A stretch of 64,000 nt of DNA from Isoetes taiwanensis (taxonomy: Eukaryota > Streptophyta > Lycopodiopsida > Isoetales > Isoetaceae): assembly GCA_021234155.1 (NCBI GenBank), contig JAJEKV010000924.1, positions 1 through 64,000 of the forward strand. The letters are read 5' to 3'. Positions within the stretch are counted from its first letter, which is position 1; every line of letters begins with the position of its first letter. Below are positions 45,840 through 57,065 of the stretch, in pieces. The position numbers were made by a program, and so were the translations under genes. The notes under the pieces were generated by a model. It ran no database searches. It worked only from the letters and a program-made list of their open reading frames with translations, and was not told the DNA's origin.

Positions 45840-48700
45840 GAAGGGTTCATATCCATCAGGTACGGGGCTCGTCTATTATGTCGTCTCCATTCATGCCTCT
45901 TCTCTTCCATTTCTTCCTTTGCGTTCTCATAACGAGCAATCCATTTTGCCATTGGTGCCGGGTGTGAAGAAGAAATTGATTAACCTTATTGATAATATCG
46001 GCGGAAATGACTTAGAACTGCATACCATTGCATTCTGCCACTACCCCCACAATCTTCTCGTCCCCTTCATCACTCCATAAGCAAGGTGCATCTGGATGTA
46101 CGGCGGAAATATATTCTGTCATATAGAAAAGTGACTGCCATACTACCTTCAGGACGTGCTCTTTGACGCACCATATCCTTCAATACCTTCATAAACCTTT
46201 CCAAGAAAAACATCCATATCGCGATATACGGGTTCCATGAGCTCCGGTTCCTCAATAAGATGTACCAAAAGATGGGTTTGACTGTCAAGAAAGCTCATAG
46301 GAAACTCCTTCTCCAACAAGCAACATGCCTCTCGCCATTTTCACTTTCATCTCTTCAATTTAGATCTTCGATATAGTTTTTTTACACATCCACCTATGAG
46401 GTCCAAAAAAAAAAAAAAAAAAACTTAGCCACAAATAAAATAGACGGGGGACCACTAAATCAACATGGGTAACAACCTTATGACCTTTGATAGGGCACTT
46501 ATTGCCTCCAAGGGTCCCTTGTCTAAAACTCCCCTAAAGGTCAGGGGCATGAAGAACTGCATGATCCAAACACCAAATATAAGTATGGGTTACATTTAAT
46601 AGTAGTGCATATATGTGGACTCCAATTGCTTACATGCAAGAACTTATGCCAGTCATGGGACTTTAAACCAGTCATGCGACTTTAAACTTGTGAATGAGGT
46701 TCGCAATGATTGCATATAACCAGTTGGTGTTCTAAGGGCCCTTAAATCATCATAAATAGCTCGATGGTCAGCCCTAGCAATAACCCATTTTGCCGGAGGA
46801 ACTGGTTGCCCTTCACCTTGGATCCATGCCTCTTTCTTCGCATTACTTACCTTAAGGTCCATCCTGGCATTTGTTGTGTCTTTTTGACCAAATACATGCT
46901 TCCATAAAGAGTTTCCCACGTTCTTGAAGATATGCATCGGGTCTAAAAGGTGTTGAATCAATAGGTCAGTCCAATATGGTAGTCTATAAAAAACAGACTT
47001 CCTTTTCATATTGGCAGTGCGGCTTCCTCGCCACCACTGTATAATTTCTCATCCTCACTGTCTAGGTCGACTATGACTTCATCATTTTGCAGGTGCCCCC
47101 TGCGGATGGATTATGGAGTTCCCCCTCTTCCTTCTTATCCCAACGCTTCGCCCCATTCTCGTATGGTAATTAAAGCTTTGGTGATTACGTATAGTCTACG
47201 GTGCCATCGAATTGTGCACGCTGCGAAGGGGGGTGCGTGGCTGCAAATACTTCCTAAAACTCTCGTATACTACTTTCTTCAGATGCTTAGAGGTGACGGC
47301 TGCAACTTTTCCCCACATATCATGCAAGGGAAGTGCCCCGATGTCTTAAACCCAGAACACTCGACAAATAGTCCACAATAATATACCTCTAAGATTAAAA
47401 ACGTCATTTTTATGTGCATCGTAGACCTGAATACCTGTGTTCCACAAAGGCAGTAACTCATCCACATTTATTCTTAGGTACACATCTAAATTACTTGGTT
47501 TTTTTTCCAGGTATCAATAAAGCCATAATAATGTGCCCACTCTTCATCAACAACCATGGGGGTATGTTGTAGTTAACTAGCATCATTGGCCATGTAGACC
47601 ATGCGGTCGATTGTGTACCATATGGGTTCGCCATCGGAATTAGGCCCAAACGCACGTTACGTGGTTCTTTTCCAAAGTTAGGCCATGTCGCATCGACATG
47701 CTTCCAAGCTGCACTGTCACTCGGGACTCGCATCACATCATCACTAGATGCATGTGTAGCCGTGAAGTCCATTAGCCTAGCCAATGTCTTGCAACGGAAC
47801 ATCAACTTTAACCTATATAATATATTAGAATAAATTATAGGCAACATATAAGTACTGAAAATAAGTGAATCTACAACTATTTGTGAGAAGTGGTGATGCA
47901 TATACCTTGGGATCATTGGAAAGTGTCGAATAACCTTCGAGGTACCGTTTTTCCCTTTAGGTCATTCCTATCTGACGGTGCATTACATACGAGACAATGA
48001 GTGGACTTTTCATGCTTTCGGCGGGGTAGAAGATCATACAATCATTTGGACATGCATGTATGACTTTATAACCAAGGCTGGTCGCTTAAATCATTTTCTT
48101 AACTTGAGATCTGTCGGTAGGCATATTGTTCTTCTCTGGAAGGATCTTCTCATGCAATAGCCTGCGCATCTAAGAGTGGTAAGATAAAAGATGAAGATGG
48201 TGGTAAGATAGAAAGACTTGATAAGTATGTCACCTCAATAGAGCAGAGACACTAGCATTGCTCCACTTGAACTTGGTTTGGAGATTGAGAATTAGCAGGC
48301 ACGCCGACAAACGAGAGGTTCAAGACGCAGGAAATAACTGCGTTTCTGTTTCGATAAGAATAGGATCATCATCAGTACGACCAATCCTCGAAGGGTATCC
48401 CACATCTTCTACCATGTCCTCTCCACCACCATCCTCGACATCATCTAAATCAATATCAGGTAATTCTTGAAGCGCATGCAACATATCGAGCATCGGCTCG
48501 TCACGAAAGACTTCGTTCTCGGGTTCGTCAATAGGTTCATCCTCTTCATATTGATCGTATGCAATATCTTCATATTGGTGCGCTCTGGCTTGAAATTCAC
48601 GACGATAGGTTTCCCTTTGCCTGTAACTTAGAACTAATGGATCGGAATGGAGACCGCTCTGAATGAGTTCATTAAACAGGAGTAACGTATTAAACATCAT
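45840..48700 (-). pseudogene. CACTA (En/Spm) TNP2 transposase, copy 1
   Basis: Read on the minus strand from 48700. Acidic N-terminal part (DELIDEPENE-like, 48700-48320); exon about 48165-47905 with GYKVIHACPNDCMIFY and KRYLEGYSTLSND; exon 47830-47490 with WPNFGKEPRNVRLGL and STWPMMLVNYNIPPWLLMK; 47470-47270 with GLFVECSGFKTSGHFPCMIC; 47009-46653 with LPYWTDLLIQHLLDPMHI, KNVGNSLW, ARMDLK and LKSHDW; 46350-46090 with SFLDSQTHLLVHLIEE and RARPEGSMA; and a tail to about 45840. This is the TNP2 family order for CACTA transposases (DDE type). Several shifts and stops are present. Terminal CACTA/TAGTG ends and the target duplication were not identified. Confidence 0.85.
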
Positions 48701-48714
48701 GTCAAATAATATAA

Positions 48715-48815
48715 TCTTATATCATAATGTTGTGTAATGGACCACGCCCTAAATCTGAAGGTCTTATATCATAATATTGTGTAATGGACCACGCCCTAAA
48801 TCTGAAGGTCTATAT
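48715..48815. repeat. Local tandem duplication
   Basis: Two adjacent copies of a stretch of roughly 60 bases with 'cttatatcataat(g/a)ttgtgtaatgg' and 'accacgccctaaatctgaag'. It is also present in copy 2 at about 56970-57065. Confidence 0.75.
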
Positions 48816-51725
48816 TATTTTGCCTAAATCGAACGGATGGGTATTTTCGCGACCTTTCTTTAGGGTTTCTTTGGCTTCCATTTCGTGTTACAGCTTTGGG
48901 CTTCCTTCAGTTCGAGGCTATGGTTCGCATGTGTTCCGTCGCATTTTGTGCAGAGGGTGGTTGTGCAATTTAGTCTGTTGGTTGTAGCCTGGCTATGGTT
49001 AGAAGAGCTTTGCCTCCCAACATGGCCCTTTTGGAAGAAACGCATGGTGGCAACATAGCATCAATCGTGACAAAACCCTATTTTTTCTAAACCCTCCCTT
49101 CGTTTTTCCTCGGTGAGGGTAGGGCTCCATTGGAATTGCTGCATATCAGAGGAGAAGCTGGGGCAGATGCATCTGGAGCTCCTAAAAAAAACACGTTAGA
49201 AGGCTCAGAAGAGGTCGAATCTCTGGCAAGATATTCTAGAGGTCTGTGATATCTTCACAGAATATTTTTGGCGCCCAAAATAGACACGGCAAGAATGCAG
49301 TGTGCACATATCTCAAAGTTTAACAGGTTTGGTTAGCTTTGCTCTAGCATTAGTTACGACCTATGCCTATGCCCTAATTGCCTAAAACAGCTTATTCATT
49401 TGTTGTTCAACAAGAGTTATACAGCTGGGAGTTTGCCATTTTGCAAAGCTTGTGGAGCTTTGGAAGGAGAAGATATAACTGTGACTCAGTCATATTACTA
49501 CTATGCCAGAATGATGCAGAGAAGGACTTTTGGATAAAGGGCGACATAAACTAACTCTAGCATTAAGAGGTATAATTGGAAGCCCCTCACCATTTCTGCT
49601 ACATGTATTCATTACGCACCACAAATAGGTAAGGTTTTGTATCCAACTTATTGGACGGTGGTTTTTTTTTTATAGAAGGTAGTTTTATTTTTGTTCTACA
49701 TGTTCTGGATAAGGATGAAGGCCCGTAAATGCATGAAGGATTACGGTTAAGTCACTAACTGCCCATACACTTGGTAAATCACAATTCTAAAGGCAATTTG
49801 CTTGATTGTAACATTACTCTCTAAAGGCAACTTGCTTGATTGTGCCTTACTTGATTGTAACATTAATTTGGACTTCCATCTAGATAAAATCTCTGTTTAT
49901 ACTGCAGAAAGTTGGAGCCCAACTTTCTGCTCATTCTTGTGCTTTTTTCATGTTCTACTTTTCCAAGCTTGATACATTGCTTTCACCATGTTATGATTTC
50001 CCAAGCTCGACGTCACGCCAAATTTCTTTTGGGAAACTATGCAAATTAGGCTGGACAAAATACATGTGGCAAAATTTGATGGATTGTACAATTGAAGTTT
50101 AGTTTCTTGGGTGGATGCCCATCATACAAACAATTTTTTGGCTGTGCAACTCATTCAAGGTGTCAAGTCAAGCAATCGCAAGAGAAAGATTGACAAGTTA
50201 GACCATCGCTTCCCTCGGAATTTTGTGTCTCTGTAAAGTGATATTAGCTTTAAATCCATTGCTTTCGAAATGTTAAAAGCGATAAACCAAGGAATTTGAA
50301 AAATGATGACATAAAGATAAAGTTTCGATGAAGAAATGCCTTGCTTAACGATAAACCGGCAGAGAAATCATGTTGCATTGGGGCAGCAAAGTCGAAAGCA
50401 TGAGCTTGATGCGGGCGACGTTTGAAAGGGAAATGAGCAGGGAATACCATCTCAACTACTTTTACACGATGGCCTATATTGAAAGTTGTGAAACAAAATA
50501 AATCGACGCCAAGATGCCTAATAATAGCTTTTTTTTCTTTCAAACACACCTCAAAAAAAATAAATCTATATCTTCATCTTCATATGCATCAACGGCACGT
50601 GAATGACTTTGCCATTTTATTGATGGTTTCAGTTTATGATAGATGCTTCCCTCGGCAACCATCTACACAATTAAATTGAATTGCATGAACATCTATGTCG
50701 ATTAAATGGGGTATGGCTAGATTGAAGCATCCAAACCGCCTCGCATCTTTGATTCGCTTCTTGCACATAAGCTTTTGCAATATAGGATTGATCACTTCTT
50801 TAAGATCTTTGCTCATTGTTTTTGGGGGCATGCACTTCATTCAACGTAATTGTAGCTTTAAATTTAACTTCGTTTCTACATTTGTTTTTCATCATCTTAT
50901 CTTTATTAGAAGCATTGTTGATATTGCGATTGGAAAGACATGTTGTTCTTTGGATTTGCAGCAGTGAATTTTGCGTGCATGGATAAGATCTTATTGTGAA
51001 AGGTGTCAACAACATGCAAATTCTATGCAACATTGGTTTTTGGCCCACAGTCTGGAAGGTATTTATGCAGTAGTTTTTGGTTATTTTCTAAAATTTTCTG
51101 CTTTAGGGTTGAATGGGCAAGAACGTTTGTTTTTGTGCTGCCATTTGGTAGTTATATCTATTTGATTAACATCACAGTCTTATGTTTGTGTCTGTAGGAC
51201 CCCATTACATGTCCTATGCCCTTCTTGGTTGTTGTAAGCTCTCATTACATATCCTTTTTTCTTCTTGATGGTTTTGATTTGACAGTGATGCATTGGGTCC
51301 AAGATGTGAGATAACTATCATAGAATAAATTACAGTTTAGGCACTAATGGCAAATAAATGTAATGCAAAACATATTTAGACCCAATCTATAAGGGTTTTA
51401 TGTGTTGGGTCTTAGTGAATGATAGTTAAAGTATTGCAACACAGCCTTTCGATATATCTTCTTTATAACTTATTTTTGCAACCCTTTTGGAGCACAATTT
51501 TTCTTATCCTTGGAGTTGCTCCACTTTTAACACCTTTACTTGAATTTCCAAGTGCTCCCGTTTAACAACAAATGGATTATTTTAGCCCATCAACATCAAT
51601 GTGCCCAGTTATGGAATTTCTTTCAAAAACATCCACTAACACCAACACAAAGGGCAAGAGGGAGGAGTTGCAATAGCTGCAGCAACACCTCGGTATCCTT
51701 CATGCCTTACCCTTTACAGGTTTCC
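48816..51725. other. Unassigned part of unit, left of Helitron end
   Basis: About 2.9 kb presumed to be, at least in part, the body of the plus-strand Helitron that ends at 51760. Exon-like minus-strand text at 50545-50250 (AIIRHLxVDLFCFTTFN, VVEMVFPAHFPFKRR, FAAPMQHDFS) is shared with copy 2 at 58922-58605, where it also reads MHMKDEDIDLFFEV. I do not recognise the protein. Confidence 0.35.
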
Positions 51726-51730
51726 AACTT

Positions 51731-51760
51731 ATGCCCAGCAACGCTGGGCACCATTACTAG
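51731..51760 (+). mobile_element. Helitron 3' terminus, copy 1
   Basis: The hairpin GCCCAGCAACGCTGGGC is followed by ACCATTA and CTAG (51757-51760), then T. It shares its last 30 bases with the end at 5295, apart from one base. The 5' end was not found. Confidence 0.72.
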
Positions 51761-52024
51761 TAAGTATAAAATACATACAACCTTCTGCATGGACTCACGA
51801 ATGACAAAAAACATATTTAAAAAAAAAAATGCTCTTTATTCCCCTTTTTTTTTTTAGTACAACAATACTATTGTTCCATCTCAAATGGGAGAGGTCTATC
51901 ATAGCGATAGTTGATGAATAACTATCTCCAATGTTTATGCTTTCACCATGATAAATCTGCCTTTTATATATCTTGTAAAAAAATCTTCCTCCCCTCCTTG
52001 ACACTCTAAAAATTCACAATTGCA

Positions 52025-52645
52025 TCACTCACGGTCGTCAATAGAACTGTTGATGAACCCTGCAATATTGCCATGAACCCCTGGCCGACCATCAATAAAC
52101 TTCAACTCCTCATCACATGCCCCCACAGCTATCGACACAGCATTGGAATTCATTCCATAAATCCTCATACGCCAAGCATATTTAGTCAAAGTTTGCCAAG
52201 TTTTCCAATCGTACTCAGGACCTGCATATGGCATTAATGGAATGTTGGTTCTTCGCTCCACTTCTATACGCGTGCCAGAGATAAGGCCGAATCCAGCTTC
52301 TGGACAAATGCGGCTCCACATAATGATGTATCTTCTTCCCCAATAAGCAATTTCTTGATCCATAGGGATAGATAAGTCTACTGGCCACAAGCCAAATGTC
52401 TTGCGGTCCCTAACAAAGGGTCGGACTAATCTTTGCAATTCTTCAGGAATTTCACGCTCGGGCAGTGAGGCCAAGCATTCTTGGAAAATGTGCGACACAT
52501 GTAATGTTCTCATGATTGTAGCCCTTCGTGTTCTTTCACGCAGGGGAACACTCAACGTTGAGCGGCACCCATCCACATTATTGATGAATCGGGTTACTGC
52601 TTCGGTTTCATATGCCTCTATGGACAACATTAAATCAAAATCCAC
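52025..52645 (-). CDS. SET-like domain ORF, partial, copy 1
   Basis: A 206-codon minus-strand frame with no introns. The C-terminal half has RIEVERRTNIPLMPYAG, then YDWKTWQTLTKYAWRM, and FIDGRPGVHGNIAGFINSS, the last resembling the (I/F)DGxxxGNxxRFINHS motif that binds the methyl donor in SET methyltransferases; the Arg and His of that motif are changed (Gly, Ser). The N-terminal half (RRATIMRTLHVSHIFQECLA, LVRPFVRDRKTFGLWPVDLS) is unfamiliar. The frame stops where the post-SET part would follow. Such frames are often transposon-carried in plants; function cannot be inferred. The frame is broken in copy 2. Confidence 0.45.
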   Translation of the reverse strand: MDFDLMLSIEAYETEAVTRFINNVDGCRSTLSVPLRERTRRATIMRTLHVSHIFQECLASLPEREIPEELQRLVRPFVRDRKTFGLWPVDLSIPMDQEIAYWGRRYIIMWSRICPEAGFGLISGTRIEVERRTNIPLMPYAGPEYDWKTWQTLTKYAWRMRIYGMNSNAVSIAVGACDEELKFIDGRPGVHGNIAGFINSSIDDRE

Positions 52646-53821
52646 GTCTAGTTTGGAGGAGACATCAGCATCATCTACCTACATATTTAGATATCATAAA
52701 CATCTTGAATATATACTTGAACTGGGAGAGATACTCTTGAAAAAAAAAAAACCCTTTACAATCTACCTTGGACCTTTATGGGGACCATCATAGACTACTA
52801 ACATTTAAGATCAAAGATCTAAAATATTACAATTTGCAACCCCATAAATAAACAGGTGAAATTTATCCATGGGCATAGATCTGGTCAATCAAAAATCTTT
52901 TTACTGAAATGATTTTTCCAACATATAATCAAAGGATATTTAACCTCTAAATATGGATTGCCCATACTTGGATATTCCATATCCTATACTTGTCATTTAT
53001 ATAAACATGTTACATCATACTATCATAAACATTGGAGAGAAAAATTGCATCAAACCAGCAGCTGTATGTAGAATACAGCATATCCTTTCATTGCATGAAT
53101 GCGTCCATGAACTTGTATCCATAGATATTTTATAAACGACACCAAAGTAAGGAAACATTGCAGGGAGCAGAAATTCCTGTTACCTGCACCACAAAGAACA
53201 AAAAACAAGCGTTAAAACGGTTGCTTATGAACATGGTAGCAGGTGTCATAAGAATTTCTGGGTTTATAGCCCTTCACCCTGCTTGTAAACCACAAACAGT
53301 TAAAGAGGCATGCATAATGTAATAAATCATCCTAGCCCGTGCTCATAAGGTCTAGAATGCTAAAAGAATACTTCTCTTTTTGCTGCTCCATTGTTTGGCT
53401 CCTTGATCCAAGAAGCATAAGTAACCTACTTATCATAACTATACTACTTGTCCTTAGATATCAGCAAGTAAATCTGCAGTAATAGTATAATTATGGCAGC
53501 AATGGCAATACAATTATGGCAGATATGACAATAAAATTTATCATGCTAGATCTACTATATGCCTAGGCCAGCACAGCCATCATTAGATCTTCAGTCCTAA
53601 GACAATGACTAAAGCAGAACTTGTAAGCTTGATTATTCACTGAGCATGGTCTGAACATCTACAATAAACCATGATTACATATGGATAACCATAGATGAGA
53701 CTGTATATGAGCTGTATCATAAGCTTATTGAATCCTCCTATTTATTTAGTAGATCTCTAGCTACTGCCATTACTTTCAGCAATTACAATGCAGTCCTTAA
53801 AAATCACAAGGTCTATCGATC
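52646..53821. other. Unassigned AT-rich end of unit
   Basis: No coding sequence supported up to the duplication junction. Confidence 0.4.
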
Positions 53822-54079
53822 ACCAAATGGACAAACCATACCCTTAAAACACTATAATATACCACATCCATTTACCAACATGTAATACCATTTGACAAAC
53901 TCTACAAAAGAGCTATTTATAATTACCATGCTATAATATCACCCTAACAAACCCTATATGAGAACCAATTAGCTTAGCCACATATGGTTTTTAATGAAAT
54001 TAACCCCCAAACACGCATTGATTTCGTAGAATGGTTTTTTAGTCATAACCATGGGAAAAACCATGTAGTGTTTTAATTT

Positions 54080-56940
54080 TAGGTGCCTTGTGAAGGGTTC
54101 ATATCCATCAGGTACGGGGCTCGTCTATTATGTCGTCTCCATTCATGCCTCTTCTCTTCCATTTCTTCCTTTGCGTTCTCATAACGAGCAATCCATTTTG
54201 CCATTGGTGCCGAATTGTGAAGAAGAAATTGATTAACCTTATTGATAATATCAGGCGGAAATGACTTAGAACTGCATACCATTGCATTCTGCCACTACCC
54301 CCACAATCTTCTCGTCCCCTTCATCACTCCATAAGCAAGGTGCATCTGGATGTACGGCGGAAATATATTCTGTCATATAGAAAAGGATCGCCATACTATT
54401 CAGGACGTGCTCTTTTGACGCACCATATCCTTCAATACCTTCATAAACCTTTCCAAGAAAAACATCCATATCGCATGTACAGTTCCCGCGAGCTCCAGTT
54501 CCTCAATAAGATGTACCAAAAGATGGGTTTGACTGTCAAGAAAGCTCATAGGAAACTCCTTCTCCAACAAGCAACATGCCTCTGCCATTTTCACTTTCAT
54601 CTCTTCAATTTAGATCTTTCGATATAGTTTTTACACATCCACCTATGAGGTCAAAAAAAAAAAAAAAAAAAAAACTTAGCCACAAATAAAATAGACGGGG
54701 ACCACTAAATCAACATGGGTAACAACCTTATGACCTTTGATAGGGCACTTATTGCCTCCAAGGGTCCCTTTGTCTAAAACTCCCTAAAGGTCGTGGGCAT
54801 GAAGAACTGCATGATCCAAACACCAAATATAAGTATGGGTTACATTTAATAGTAGTGCATATATGTGGACTCCAATTGCTTACATGCAAGAACTTATGCC
54901 ACCATGGGACTTTAAACCCGATCATGCGACTTTTAAACTTGTGAATGAGGTTCTAATGATTGCATATAACCGGGCTTGGTGTTCTAAGGGCCCTTAAATC
55001 ATCATAAATAGCTCGATGGTCAGCCCTAGCAATAACCCATTTTGCCGAGGAACGGGTTGCCCTTCACCTTGGATCCATGCCTCTTTCTTCGTGATTACTT
55101 ACCTTAAGGTCCATCCCGGCATTTGTTGTGTCTTTTGACCAAATACATGCTTCCATAAAAGAGTTTCCCACGCTCTTGAAGATATGCATCGGGTCTAAAA
55201 AAGGTGTTGAATCAATAGGTCAGTCCAATATGGTAGTCTATAAAAACAGACTTCCTTTTCATATTGGCAGTGCGGCTTCCTCGCCACCACTGTATAATTT
55301 CTCATCCTCACTGTCTAGGTCGACTATGACTTCATCAGCTGCAGGTGCCCCCATGGATTTCTTTAAGCGGATTCCCTTCTTCCTTCTTATCCCAACGCTC
55401 GCCCCATTCTCGTATGGTAATTCCGCTTGGTGATTCAGATAGTCCACAAAGCCATCAATTGTGCACTTATTTTCTACGAAGTGCGTGAGCGGCAAATACT
55501 TCCTAAAACTCTCGTATACTACTTTCTTCAGATGCTTAGAGTGACGGTGCTGCAACTTTTTCCCACATATCATGCAAGGGAAGTGCCCCGATGTCTTAAA
55601 CCCAGAACACTCGACAAATAGTCCACAATAATATACCTCTAAGATTAAAAACGTCATTTTTATGTGCATCGTGATCTTGAATACGTGTTCCACAAAGGCA
55701 GTAACTCATCCACATTTATTCTTAGGTACACATCTAAATTACTTGGTTTTTTTTCCAGGTATCAATAAAGCCATAATAATGTGCCCACTCTTCATCAACA
55801 ACCATGGGGGTATGTTGTAGTTAACTAGCATCATTGGCCATGTAGACCATGCAGTCGATTGTGTACCATATGGGTTTACGCCATCGGTGGCTAGGCCCAA
55901 ACGCACGTTACGTGGTTCTTTTCCAAAGTTAGGCCATGTCGCGATCGACATGCTTCCCAAGCCGCGACATCGCTAGGGACTGTGATCACATCATCACTAG
56001 ATGTATGTAGCCGCGGAAGTCCATTAGCCTAGCCAATGTCTTGCAACTAACATCAACTTTAACCTATATAATATATTAGAATAAATTATAGGCAACATAT
56101 AAGTACTGAAAATAAGTGAATCTACAACTATTTGTGAGAAGTGGTGATGCATATACCTTGGGATCATTGGAAAGTGTCGAATAACCTTCCGAGGTACCGT
56201 TTTTTCCCTTTTAGGTCATTCCCGTGTATCGGTGCATTACATACCTAGAGACAATGAGTGGACTTTTCATGCTCGGAGGGGTAGAAGATCATACAATCAT
56301 TTGGACATGCATGTATGACTTTATAACCAAGGCTGGTCGCTAAATCATTTTCTTAACTTGAGATCCGCTTCGGTAGGCATATTGTTCTTTCTCTCGAAGG
56401 ATCTTCTCATGCAATAGCTCATGCATCTAAGAGTGGTAAGATAAAAGATGAAGATGGTGGTAAGATAGAAAGACTTGATAAGTATGTCACCTCAATAGAG
56501 CGAGAGACACTAGCATTGCTCCACTTGAACTTGGTTTGGAGATTGAGAATTGAAAGTGCACGCCGACAAGCGAGAGGTTCAAGACGCAGAACAATAATCG
56601 CGTTTTTTCGATAAGAATAGGATCATCATCAAGATCGACCAATCCTCGAAGGGTATCCCACATCTTCTACCATGTCCTCTCCACCACCATCCTCGACATC
56701 ATCTAAATCAATATCAGGTAATTCTTGAAGCGCATGCAACATATCGAAAGCATCGGCTCAAATCACTTAAAGACTTCGTTCTGGGTTATCAATAGGTTCA
56801 TCCTCTTCATATTGATCGTATGCAATATCTTCATATTGGTGCGCCCGCTTGAAATTCACGGCGATAGGTTTCCCTTTGCCAGTAACTTAGAACTAATGGA
56901 TCGGAATGGAGACCGCCTCAATGAGTTCATTAAACAGAGT
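54080..56940 (-). pseudogene. CACTA (En/Spm) TNP2 transposase, copy 2
   Basis: Same gene as at 45840-48700. It keeps some stretches better (for example NVRLGLATDGVNPYGTQST at 55960-55739, a 144-codon frame at 55693-55259 with KYLPLTHFVENKCTIDG, and FLDSQTHLLVHLIEELELAG at 54600-54480) and is more broken in others. Together the two copies show which breaks are not shared and so are recent or artefactual. Confidence 0.82.
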
Positions 56941-57065
56941 AACGATTAAACATCATGTCAAATAATATAATCTTATATCATAATGTTGTGTAATGGACCA
57001 CGCCCCTAAATCAAGGTCTTATATCATAATATTGTGTAATGGACCACGCCCCTAAATCAAGGTCT

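Larger units (their letters stand above)
45570..53821. repeat. 8.25-kb tandem duplication, copy 1
   Basis: The segment starting ACCAAATGGACAAACC and ending 'aaggtctatcgatc' is repeated directly from 53822 to 62034. The junction at 53821/53822 joins the unit end directly to the unit start. It contains a CACTA transposase gene, unassigned DNA, a Helitron 3' end and a SET-like fragment. Confidence 0.92.
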
